This document shows positions 44,987 through 54,525 of a stretch of DNA of 64,000 nt, in pieces (position 1 is the first letter of the stretch; each line of letters starts with the position of its first letter). The DNA lies in the NCBI GenBank assembly GCA_001600415.1, contig BCJX01000006.1, forward strand, positions 1,796,364 through 1,860,363, written 5' to 3'. Below the pieces are notes generated by a model. The model saw only the letters and a list, made by a program, of their open reading frames with translations, did no database searches and was not told the DNA's origin. Source of the stretch: Pascua guehoae (Eukaryota; Basidiomycota; Tremellomycetes; Trichosporonales; Trichosporonaceae). The translations under genes were made by a program, and so were the position numbers.

Positions 44987-45772
44987 ATGTCGATCCTCAC
45001 CTCGCCATACCTTACCCTCCCGCTCCTCGACGCGGCCCTCCGCGCCGCCGAGGGCGGGGAGAGGGTACGTCTCCTCGCTGCCAAGGTGGCGCTCCTGCAG
45101 GCCGACGCGTCTGCCTCTGCCTCTGGCTCTAGCTCTGGTTCGGGCCTGGGGCGGGCGCGGCGGGAGGGGGAGGAGAGTACAATGCCGGAATCAGCTCCAG
45201 CTCAAGCACCAGCACCAGCTACAGCTCCTACCCCAGCCCCAGCACAAGCACCAACGTCGGCACCACCAGCTACAGCACGCACGCCGTCGCCGTGCATACC
45301 CCTCCTCGCGGCCCGGCTCGAGCTCGCGCACGCGTACGCCGGCGGGGAGCCGCATGCTGCCGCCGCCGAGGCGATGGCGGTCGAGGGCGAGTGTCGGCGG
45401 TTGATGAGGTGGGTTGGGAAGCGGGCGGGACGGGGGGGTAGAGGGGGTGGACCGAGTGGGGCCGGTGGAAGAGGTGCGGGTGGGGATGCCGGGGAGGATG
45501 AGGACGACCGAGCGAGGGATGCGCGCGGACAGCGGCACGAGCAAGAGCAAGAACACGAGTGCCACCAAGAGTGCCAGCGAGGGAAAGAGGGAACTCGCAG
45601 TCGCGGCTCGGACACGCTAGAGGACCGCAGCGCCGAAACCACGCCAGCCCCCCCGTGGCTCGCGGAGATTACGCGCCTCCGGGCCGAAGCGCTCGGGCTC
45701 CTCGTGCGCGTCGAGGAGGGGCTGGGGCGGCCGGCGCGCGCGGAGCGGTGGCGCCGGATGGCCGACGCCTAG
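44987..45772 (+). CDS. Hypothetical helical protein with Pro/Ala linker
   Basis: Unrecognised single-exon protein of 261 residues. The start MSILTSPYL follows a TATA box and a C-rich leader. N-terminal helices (LLDAALRAAEGGERVRLLAAKVALLQ) are followed by a low-complexity Ser and then Ala-Pro repeat. A second helical region (PLLAARLELAHAYAGGEPHAAAAEAM) comes next, then a long Gly/Arg/Glu linker, and a last helical pair ending EEGLGRPARAERWRRMADA. The alternating helix pattern is reminiscent of TPR-like folds cut by linkers, but no consensus TPR is convincing. A GTACGT near 45065 could be a splice donor, so internal introns removing some low-complexity sequence are possible. Confidence 0.5.
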   Translation: MSILTSPYLTLPLLDAALRAAEGGERVRLLAAKVALLQADASASASGSSSGSGLGRARREGEESTMPESAPAQAPAPATAPTPAPAQAPTSAPPATARTPSPCIPLLAARLELAHAYAGGEPHAAAAEAMAVEGECRRLMRWVGKRAGRGGRGGGPSGAGGRGAGGDAGEDEDDRARDARGQRHEQEQEHECHQECQRGKEGTRSRGSDTLEDRSAETTPAPPWLAEITRLRAEALGLLVRVEEGLGRPARAERWRRMADA

Positions 45773-46307
45773 GCCGAGGGCGGGGCTGGCACCATACGGC
45801 CAAGAGGTGCTGGCGCATTGTACTCGGCCTGATGTCGAATAGCACACCGGTGCGAGTCTCGTCCCACTGCGCGTCGCACGTGTGGTCTCGACAGGACCGT
45901 CGTGCTGGACGAGCGCATGGGATACACGATGACATGACTAGGACAGTACAACTGTACGTGATGGAGGTGGCTCTGATGCTCTGATCGACTTGTACGCATT
46001 CTCACGCCTCAGATCTCTCCCGAACTCGGAACTCGTCGGAATCGTCGGACTCGGCTCGAAGGTGGCCGTCTTGAATGTGGGCTTGTCTGTTGGGTCAATC
46101 TCAAGGACAGGCGACCCACCTCTGGTTCTTCTCGCCAGTGTTCCATGACGCACCCTCGAGCAGTCCCGGCTCGCGCTTCCCCCATGTCACCTCGCCTCAC
46201 CTAACCTCGATCTCATCCCTCTCACTCCTCCCATCACCTGCCACTCGTTTCTTGTGTCTCCCTTGACAACTCTTCGGCCTCGCTACCCTCGGCCTCTCGC
46301 TCGGCCT
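45773..46307. other. intergenic, nothing recognised
   Basis: About 530 nt between convergent genes. No gene or clear repeat seen. Confidence 0.5.
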
Positions 46308-47784
46308 CTACTCCCCAATGTCCAGCCCGAGCTGCTTGCACACCATCCACGCAGCGACCGCCATGGCCGCGCGCTTCGAGTCGCGAACCGCCTCGGCAGC
46401 ATACTCGACCCCGTCCACACCCGTCACCTTGCACGACCCGCGCCAGCGCAGCCCCACGCCCTCGGCAGCGTACACGGGCATCTTGCCAGTCTTGGTAATG
46501 GCCCACCCATTGAGGCAGCTCGCCGCGCCGACCGTGGCGGCATCCGACGCGGGCTCGCCGAGCTCGTCCGCTGCCGAAATCGCCGCGACCGCCGCGACGT
46601 CGGAGCGCATGATGTCGAGCGCAAAGTGCGCAATCGGCTCGAGGAGCGGGCGGATCCAGGACGACAGGTAGTCGTAGGCGTCGCCGCGGGTGCGGTCGGC
46701 GAGCGCACGGAGGCGCGGCATTCCCGGATACTGGAAGTGGGCCTGGGACGGGGCCTGTGACTGGGCCTGAGACTGAGCGTACGACTGCGACTCTGACTCG
46801 ACGCGCGACGACTGCGACTCGGTCCAGCCCGTGTGCGACTGCGACTGGCAGCCCTGCGACAGCGTCCAGCCCGTGTGCGACGGGGTCGTCTCGCGAGACG
46901 GGTGCGGCGTGAGGCCAGAGTGCGGCGGCGGGGAGGAAGGAAGGTCGGCCGCGCAAGTCCACCTGTGCGGCTTGGCCGAGGCATTCGATGTCTGCGGTTA
47001 GGGCGGTCAAGGTGCACAGACTCACCTGCGACTCGGGCTGCGAGTCGTCCATAGGGTCGTCGGCGACGCTCGTGTCGTCGACCTTGGCGGCAGTCTCGAC
47101 CTCGGCGCCGGCCACATTGTCGGGCACCTCGGTGTCGCTCGAGGGAAGGTCCGCCGCCACGTCCGAGCCCCCCTCCCCACCCATGTAGTACTCGCTCACC
47201 GCCTGGCTCGACGCGTCGTCGGCCTCCCCGGCGTCCTCGAGGTACGCGCCCGGAACGGCACTCGTGAGAAAGTCAAAGTAGACGGCGGCAATGTATGCCT
47301 CAAACATGCTCGCGCGCGTCTTGACCTGCATACGGGTGGTGTAGAGCGCATTGGGCGCCGCAATGAGCTTTTTGTCGACGCGGTAGCGCGTGCAGATCTG
47401 CGCGAGCGTAGAGTTTGAGACGAGGAGAGACTTGAGGATCTGGTTGTCAGCTTTCGGACTGTTTATGGAGCTGACACGGGCACTAATACGCGAGCACACG
47501 ATGGTACTCACCGTAGCCGAACCCGGGGGAAGCTGGGGAAACAGCTCATGCAGGAACGTCGTGACAATAGCGCCCAGGAGACTATCGCCGACGTGCTCAA
47601 ACTTTTCATAGTCCTCGACCATGTCGCCGTCGAGCGCGAGCGCGCGGCGCGTGCTCTGGTGCGCGCTCACGTGGGTCACGGCGATGCGCGCGAGGTCTGC
47701 ATCGGCGACGCGCGGGAGCGGGGGGAGGGGGAAGGCAGGGAGCGGGGGAAGGGTGATGGTGTTGAGCGAGGGGTTGATGTCCAT
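46308..47784 (-). CDS. RNase III-domain protein A with SQ-rich linker and degenerate dsRBD
   Basis: A dsRNA-endonuclease-type protein of 456 residues. Exons are 47784-47512, 47439-47026 and 46991-46308 (introns 72 and 34 nt). The RNase III domain shows the signature YEKFEHVGDSLL: Glu60, Glu63 and Asp67 correspond to E38, E41 and D45 of the bacterial enzyme. The second metal-binding segment reads ASMFEAYIAAVYFD, so the Asp equivalent to D114 is Ser135, while Glu138 (E117) is kept. One metal ligand is therefore missing, and activity is doubtful. Next comes a linker dense in Ser-Gln pairs, including a repeated SHTGWT-x-SQ unit. A C-terminal region of about 70 residues (LNGWAITKTGK ... DSKRAAMAVAAWMVCKQLG) has the order of a dsRNA-binding domain. 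The gene next to it is a paralogue. A TATA box lies about 190 nt upstream. Confidence 0.82.
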
Positions 47785-47971
47785 TGTGAGGTGGGGGGGA
47801 GGGGGGGTCTACAGTTTGGTGGGACGGGGCAGGTGTGGATGGGACAGGTGTGGATGGCAGAAGAGGTATGGCGTGTGGGGTGGGGGGAGAGGTATGGGGT
47901 GGAGAGGGAATAGTTTGATGGGTGGATGGAGAGATGAGAAGAAGAGAAACGAGAAACGACACGGATGGGGG

Positions 47972-47978
47972 AATATAT
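47972..47978 (-). promoter_or_regulatory. TATA box of RNase III gene A
   Basis: TATATAT on the minus strand, about 190 nt upstream of the start codon at 47784. Confidence 0.45.
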
Positions 47979-48014
47979 AGACACGGCAGGGTAGAGGGCG
48001 AGGGAAGGCAAAGA

Positions 48015-48066
48015 ACGGAAGGAAGGAAAGGAAGGAACGAGGGAGGAAGGAAGGAAGGAAGGAAGG
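48015..48066 (+). repeat. GGAA simple repeat
   Basis: Imperfect (GGAA)n purine tract in non-coding DNA upstream of RNase III gene A. Confidence 0.75.
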
Positions 48067-48791
48067 TGAGCATCCGAGGAAGGTGAAGGTGAGGGAAGGT
48101 GTGGGAAGGCCAGGAAGGTGTCAAGAAACGAGCACGACGAAGCAAGCCAGGCAGCCCAGAACATGTACCATGAGTCCTCGTTCGCCTCTTCCTCGTCTGG
48201 TATTTCTCTCGCTGCAAACTGAAGCCGTGTGGCCGGATTCTTACCAGGCATCTACAGCCGTACACTCTACTCATGACATGTCAAGACGTTCTCTAACTCT
48301 AAAGACTGCGAGTAGGACAGCGCACACCTTGAATATCGGGCCGCCAACACCACTGACGATCACCACCCGGAGTTGGCAGTTGGCCAGAAACCAGTTCCAA
48401 AGTGGTCATTGGCGTGTATATCCTTTGAAATGTGCTTGAATCGTACAGGTGCTTTTCTCCCCCGAGACGTGTCCAGCCTCTGAGGAGTAGTGACAGCAAT
48501 TGCGACTGGGTGCAAGGGTATGTTTGCCTCACACTTGGCAATATGGTAGAATGAGAGTTACGCTGCCATTCGGACCACAAGCACTGCACAAATTTGTTTG
48601 CATTCCATCACACATCATCTGTATGTGCTTCAACCAGCTCGAAACATAGATGTCCACGCATCTGATCGACATTCACCGCGTGACTCTTGTCCTCGTGTCA
48701 CTCTTGCCCTCGTGTCTTGTTGAATCGTCGCCCCGTGTCCTTGTGGGCGAATCGTGTCGGATCCGCTTGCTTGTTCGATTTCTTGATTTGA

Positions 48792-49868
48792 CTAGAGCTC
48801 ACGAGGGATTGAGCGCATACCACGGACGCCCGCGTCGTCCATGAGGACCGCGACATGGTACGCGGCGGCGTTCTTGGCCAGCTTTTTCGAGGGACGCGCC
48901 GCGGTAGCCTTAAATTCCAGGGTGGGCGTGTGGACGGTACACGACATGGTGAACATGGGGCAGTGAGGCGGGCCCACTTGTCCGAGATGGTCGTAGATGG
49001 GCGGACTGTTGCGGGAATACTTTTGCTGTGACCACATCTGGAGGACCGACACGGCATCAACGTAAGCCGCGAGCACGTCGATCGTCGTTGAATCCGGGCC
49101 ACCCTTCTTGGCATGAATCCATTCGAGCGTCGGCTGGACGAGCGGCGTGAACAGCGGCGCAAGCCAGGTGAAGACATAGTCGATCGCCCCACCCCGAGTA
49201 CGCTTGCCCACGGGGGGAAGAGACGAGGGCGGAGCCGACTTGAAGGCGCCAGGAACCTCGGACGTGAGATAATCGTAGTAGACGGCGGCAACGTGCGCCT
49301 CAAACATGTCCGCCAGGGTACCGGGGTTGTCACGGAGTTCGAACATGCTCATCGGGTGGGCAATGAGACGGTCTGTAATCTTGTAGCGACGGGCCAGCTC
49401 GGCAAACATCTCATTGGAGCCAAGGTGGGAAACGAGGGCCTGGAGATCAGTGAGTGGAGTGACAAGGGCGGTGGATGCAAGCAGGGTCACACAAGCCTGG
49501 GTCGCGGGCCAAGCACACGTGTGAAAGAAAGGTGGTGTGTGATAAAGATGGGAAAGAGATAGGGTAAAAGGGAGAAGACTACACACCGTGGACTCGCCCG
49601 GAGTCAGCGAGGGGTTAAGTTCCTGGAGGAGGAGAGTCACAACCGCACGGAGGATACTGTCGCCAACGTGCTCAAGCTTGTCGTAGTCCTTGGCGTCGGC
49701 GAACACGTCGGCAGTGGTGCCATTGCCCTCGAAGAGGCGGTTGCCAAACGTCGCGCCGCTGTGCGTGGTAGCTAAGCGTGCGAGGTGCGCGTCCGCAATG
49801 GGCGGGAGGGGCGGCAGCTCAAAGTCGGGAATGGGTGGGTGGGTGTCATTTGTGGAGAAGTCGTTCAT
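48792..49868 (-). CDS. RNase III-domain protein B
   Basis: Paralogue of the neighbouring RNase III gene, 309 residues. Exons are 49868-49587 and 49439-48792 (147-nt intron, GTGTGT to CTGATCTCCAG); the frame is also open through the intron, but the intron stretch breaks the alignment with gene A. It begins with the same pattern as gene A (LPPLPPIADAHLARLATTH). The signature is YDKLEHVGDSIL: Asp63 replaces the usual Glu (E38), while Glu66 and Asp70 are kept. The second site is complete: LADMFEAHVAAVYYD with Asp138 and Glu141. All four usual metal ligands are thus present, so it could be active. The C-terminal 80 residues (MSCTVHTPTLEFKATAARPSKK..KNAAAYHVAVLMDD) look like a divergent dsRNA-binding domain. 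Both copies belong to the short RNase III family common in basidiomycetes, not to Dicer. Confidence 0.82.
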   Translation of the reverse strand: MNDFSTNDTHPPIPDFELPPLPPIADAHLARLATTHSGATFGNRLFEGNGTTADVFADAKDYDKLEHVGDSILRAVVTLLLQELNPSLTPGESTVCSLLPFTLSLSHLYHTPPFFHTCAWPATQACVTLLASTALVTPLTDLQALVSHLGSNEMFAELARRYKITDRLIAHPMSMFELRDNPGTLADMFEAHVAAVYYDYLTSEVPGAFKSAPPSSLPPVGKRTRGGAIDYVFTWLAPLFTPLVQPTLEWIHAKKGGPDSTTIDVLAAYVDAVSVLQMWSQQKYSRNSPPIYDHLGQVGPPHCPMFTMSCTVHTPTLEFKATAARPSKKLAKNAAAYHVAVLMDDAGVRGMRSIPREL

Positions 49869-51329
49869 GATTGAAAGGACAGTTGGAGGATGTGCTGTGG
49901 AGGATGAGTGAGAAGAGAGAGGGGTGGGTGAGGGAGGTGTAAGGCGGAAAGGTTGCTAGGTTTATGTACATACCATCATAGGCTGTAGTCGAGGCGCAGC
50001 GGGACGAAGTACCACACGCTTGGGCCTGCGCAAACTGTGCGTCGTCAGCGAGGGCGTAACGCGTAATGTGATCAGCGACGGGGGTGTGAACAACACAACA
50101 CAACACAACACAACACAGGCGCAAAACACACCGCAACATGCCCACATAGGACGCACGCAGGGAGCACACCTGAAATGCGACAGCATAAAACACTCCTCAA
50201 GCGCACTCCCCAGTGTCTTCTGTCTTCCCTCGGTGGGCAGGCTGTCCAGAGAGCAGGGATCGGCCCAGCTACGGGCATCAAAGGTTTGCCGCTACCACGC
50301 TGCAAACTCACAACATGAGCATGTTTCAGTGTGCACTCATACCATGTTGCCCAGATGGACGTCTTGCATGTCAAAGTGACGTGGTGAAAGCGCATGCGCA
50401 GACAGATGGGCCGCGTTCGCGTGCAAGGTAATGTCCACCGCCAAAGCCACATTACATACCTTTGGGATCACACCGTGTGTTCCAGCTCTTCTGCGATCCA
50501 GAACGTGCCGATCTCGCATTCCCAAACGTTGGGTCTGGAGAGGCGCGACATCCGAGGGCCTGCGACCTTGCCAACGAGGAGGAGAGAGGCCGGAATGAGT
50601 ACTTGGCCCCGGATGATTCCAGCGTGCGTCCTTATTGCAGGTTGATTGCCTTCTTGTTCCCGTGTCTAAGCTCAGCGTGTTGTAAGGGGTCAAAGAGAAG
50701 CTGTCACAGGTTGCATGTCACCAGCAAACTCACTAACGACCCTTGCCGCAAGGTGTGCCCTACCTCCATAGAGTCGCATCGCACACGAGTTGCCGAGCAC
50801 TGTTCGCCAAGAGCAGTGCCGGTTGCCAACCCGCACGACGGCGATGTAGCTCCCTAGGAGGTTGTCACGTGAAATGCGTCGGCTGGGAGTGCCTTTACCT
50901 CGTTGGAAAGCGGGTACCACACTCCCAATGTGCGGTCGAGTTGTCTGTCAGATGTCAGAACGTCAAATGCAGCAAGCAAAGGCGAAACGACAACACAGAC
51001 GGCAGTGTCGGCCAAGACCGACTTCGTTTACGTAAACCATTTGCCACCGTGGGGCTCCAATCAGGGTATCAATGACGTGTAAATTGATAATGGCCGAGAT
51101 TTCTCGCGCCTCCCATCGACCATCGAATCTCACTCATGGGCTGCACACGATCACCATCACCATCATCACCGTCACCCTCCTCCTCGATCCCATCTCATCA
51201 CCGAGGGACCGCCAAAGCAATGCCGACATTGCAATAGAAACCACACCTCGTCAAAGCATACCCCACACTACCCCCTACACCAAGCACACCCTCTACTCCC
51301 CACCGCCGCCCGTTCCGCGGCCACGCCCC
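49869..51329. other. intergenic; unresolved splice signals on minus strand
   Basis: It contains a (CAACA)n microsatellite at about 50089-50117. On the minus strand, well-formed donors (GTATGT at about 49973 and 50459, GTATGA at 50343, GTGAGT at 50311 and 50731) and acceptors (about 50172, 50022) hint at a spliced transcript, but I could not assemble a convincing protein. The 3' part holds the leader of RRN3. Confidence 0.3.
50089..50117 (+). repeat. CAACA microsatellite
   Basis: Repeated CAACA units in non-coding DNA. Confidence 0.8.
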
Positions 51330-54310
51330 ATGCCCCAGGCGCTCTCCCTCCCGTCCTGGTCGTCGTCGCATACTTCCAGGACCCGCCCGGCGCCTTCGCC
51401 GCGCAAGAAGCCACCTCCTTCGTCGTACAGACGTACATCTGCCCCTCTTCATCCACAACCCCACCATAGCAACCTCCACTCTCCGTCCTCTTCCACCCCA
51501 CCCAAACCCAAGGCACTATCCGCCCTCATGTCCAAGGACGCGGCACTGTACGACGCCTCGCTAGGGAGCTCGTCGCGCTCGTCGTCGTTGGCCGGCACGA
51601 AGCGCGCGCGCGAGTCGGATCCCGAGGGTCGCCGGTCGTCACGCCGGACACGCTCCGAGGGACGCAACGGGGACAGCACCGTACGGGATCCAAACGGCGT
51701 ATCGGCAGACTCACGCGACCAGCGGGAGCGCGAGGCATTCCAGCGTCAGCTCATTGGCGTGTTCGTGCCCCGCGCCCTCAAAGAAAGCCATGAAGGCGCA
51801 TTGGCAAACTACAACGACCTGCTCGCCCATTTCCTCCCCTCGCCCACACAACCCGTCGTCCAGCTCGCCCCCCTCTTACCCCTCCTCCGCGCCCTGACGG
51901 CGCACGTCTCACTCCTCGACCCATCGCTCCACGCCGCCCTCGTCACGGCCATTGTCGGGCTCGACTGGGCCGCAGCAGACGACCGCTTCGTAAAGGCCTA
52001 CGTCGGGTTTGCAGGCGTGCTCGTCTCTGCACACCCCAGTTGTGCCAAGGAGATTGTCGGCATGGCCGTCAAGGGCCTCACTTGGCGTGAGTGTGGACTC
52101 GGAGGCTCGGATCCGGAGAGCCGGCATCTCGGATGCAGATGTACGACATTGAGAGCCGCGATGGGGCGAGCTTAACCCTTGCGCCGCGTTCTCCGAATCG
52201 CTTCGCCAACCCGGCTCTGAGAATCACAACCTTGCCACCGAACCCTGCTGACGTGACAGAATCTGCGCTCCCAAACCTGACGACAACACCTGTCACACGC
52301 AGGGCCTTCCACGCGCGCCACCACTTACTCCTCTCGCACCTCCTCTCCCTCATTCCGACTCTCCCGACCGTCCTGCAACCCCTGCTCACACGGCACGCAC
52401 CACACAAGCGCGAGCCCGAAGTTGCACAGACAACATGGGTGCGCAACTGCTGCGAGCTGATCGAGTACTGCCCCGAGCTCGGCGCGCGCGTGTGGTCTGG
52501 GCTCATTGACCGGATGCTCCGGATCGACGTCGAGATCACCAACAGTGTCGAGAATGATGACGACGATGACGATGACGACGATGATGATGACGACGACGAC
52601 GATGAAGACGCCGACGAGCCCAACATTGACGAGTCGGATCCGTTCGACCTGTTCATCACCGACGATGTGCCCAACCCCGACGCCGAGGACGACGACGATG
52701 CCGACTCGGATGACGAGGGCGACCTGGACCCCGACGCACTGTCGTCGGACGACGAGCAGGATTCCGACGACGAGGACCACTCGGACGCTGCACGCGCCGC
52801 AGCCCGCGCCCGGAAACGCGACGCACTCCGGTCCCTCCGCCGCAAGCTCGACGGCATGCTCCTCCACTTTCTCCGGCACCTGGACGAAAACATGGGCGAC
52901 AGGGAACGCGGCCTGAGTGCCGCCGAGATGGCGGCGCAGTGTCTCGTGAGCGGCGCGAGCTCGGGGGTCACCACACCGCGTCCCGGAACGCCCACCACGC
53001 CCACGTCGGCCACGACCCCCACCTACCCGTCTATGGCTCCTACGCCAGCCCCGATCTTCACCCCGCGCCCACCACCTACACCGGCCCAGTCGCTCGCCCA
53101 TTTCCAGACGCTGCTCACGCTCTTCAGCCGCCAGATCCTCCCGACGAGCGCGACCCAGCACCTGCCCTTTCTCCTGTTCATGTGCTCGTCGTTTTCTCCC
53201 GCCCACACCGAGCTCTTTCTCCACCTCCTCGTCAGCCAGTCGCTGTACGCGACCACGTCGGCGTCCCCTGCCTCGCTCGCGTCCCATCCGGTCTCGCTCC
53301 CCCAGCGCGTCGCGGCGACCGTGTACATTGGCTCGCTCGTGTGCCGCGCACGCTACGTCACCGACGACCAAGCACGCACCGTCATGGCCTACCTCCTGGC
53401 CTATGTCGACGGCAAGCTCGCCCAAGCTGCGGCCGCGGCGCGCGGCGGTGGCGTCGCCGGCGTGGGCATTGACGAGCTGCCCCTCTTCTACGCCGTGTGC
53501 CAGGCGGCCATGCTCATCTTCTGCTTCCGCTGGCGTGCATTCACGCTCGCCGAGACGGACGACGTCGTTGGCGAAATGGACCTGGACGACGGCGGCGCAG
53601 ACTCCAACTCGCGCTGGATGCGCGACCTCGACACGCTCCAGCGCGCACTCACGTCCGACCTGAACCCCCTCCTGGGCTGCAACCCCACGATTGTGAATAC
53701 GTTTGCAAAGGTCGCCCACTCGACGGGGTTCGCGTACTGCTTCTCCATCATCGAGGCCAACCAGCACGCTGCCGGCCGCAGCGCCGCGCGCAAGGCGTCC
53801 ACCACCAGCCTCAACACGCCCCCCTCGTCCAACGCCGCCACGCCCCGCCGCTTTGCGCGCACAGCAAGCGCCCCTGCCCTCCCCGTGCCGCCCGCACTCG
53901 CCGCACCGCGCGCTGCGCGCCAGGCCAACATTGATGCCGGCCTCGACTCGTATTTCCCCTTTGACCCATACGACCTGCCCCGCTCGGGCACGTACGTCGA
54001 GCGCCTGTACCGCACATGGGACGAAGTAGCTGTCGACATGGGCGGCGACGACAGCGATAGCGACGGCGAGACCGAGGATACCGAAATGGCAAGCACGGTC
54101 GATTCGGATACCGACGACCTCGACGATCTCGACGGCGTCGACGGCCGCTACCGCCGCGCAAACAGGGGCATGGCCATGCCCGTGCCCCGTGCGCCCAAGG
54201 CGGGGTCGTTTGGCAAGCGCCGCCGCAACATTCTCCGCGATGGCGGGCTCAGCACGAGTCTGGAGAATATGAGCATTTCGCCCGCGCGGGGTGTGTTTGG
54301 AGAAGCGTAG
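51330..54310 (+). CDS. RRN3: RNA polymerase I transcription initiation factor Rrn3
   Basis: Rrn3/TIF-IA bridges RNA polymerase I to the rDNA promoter and couples rRNA synthesis to growth. It has 935 residues, longer than yeast Rrn3 because of disordered inserts. Exons are 51330-52086 and 52260-54310. The 173-nt intron ends CTGACGTGACAG; using the later CACACGCAG acceptor would break the frame. Family segments include EAFQRQLIGVFVPRAL, ALVTAIVGLDWAAADDRFVKAYVGFAGVLV, ARHHLLLSHLLSLIPTLP, WVRNCCELIEYCPELGARVWSGLIDRML and RVAATVYIGSLVCRARYV, in the HEAT-repeat order of Rrn3. An Asp run of 16 residues and further acidic stretches (about residues 350-430) replace the short acidic loop of the family. 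The C-terminus is basic with SISPARG-like Ser-Pro sites. The start MPQALSLPS was chosen; an upstream in-frame ATG exists. Confidence 0.9.
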
Positions 54311-54525
54311 GCGTAACGTTTTAATAGTCTTGGGAACTTGCAACCACTGGTTTCCGCGGCATTGTGCCGTTTGCATCTCTGTTGCCAGAGTCATTTATGC
54401 ATTGTTGTACACAGGTACGGGAAACGTCTATGGTGCAAGAGAATGTCGAGGAGCGTGGGCCGGGGTCTTGTCGCCTCAGATTGACGAGCGGCTGGTAGGT
54501 TAGCACCTCAGCGGGCGAGCTACAC

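Larger units (their letters stand above)
47785..48791. other. intergenic between RNase III paralogues
   Basis: It holds the promoter of RNase III gene A (TATA at 47972-47978 on the minus strand) and a GGAA simple repeat (about 48015-48066). No gene seen between 48070 and 48791. Confidence 0.5.

Noticed and set aside
52325..54394. 689-residue open frame on the minus strand opposite RRN3
   Set aside because: Antisense shadow of RRN3 with biased composition (Val/Gly/Arg-rich, no domain).
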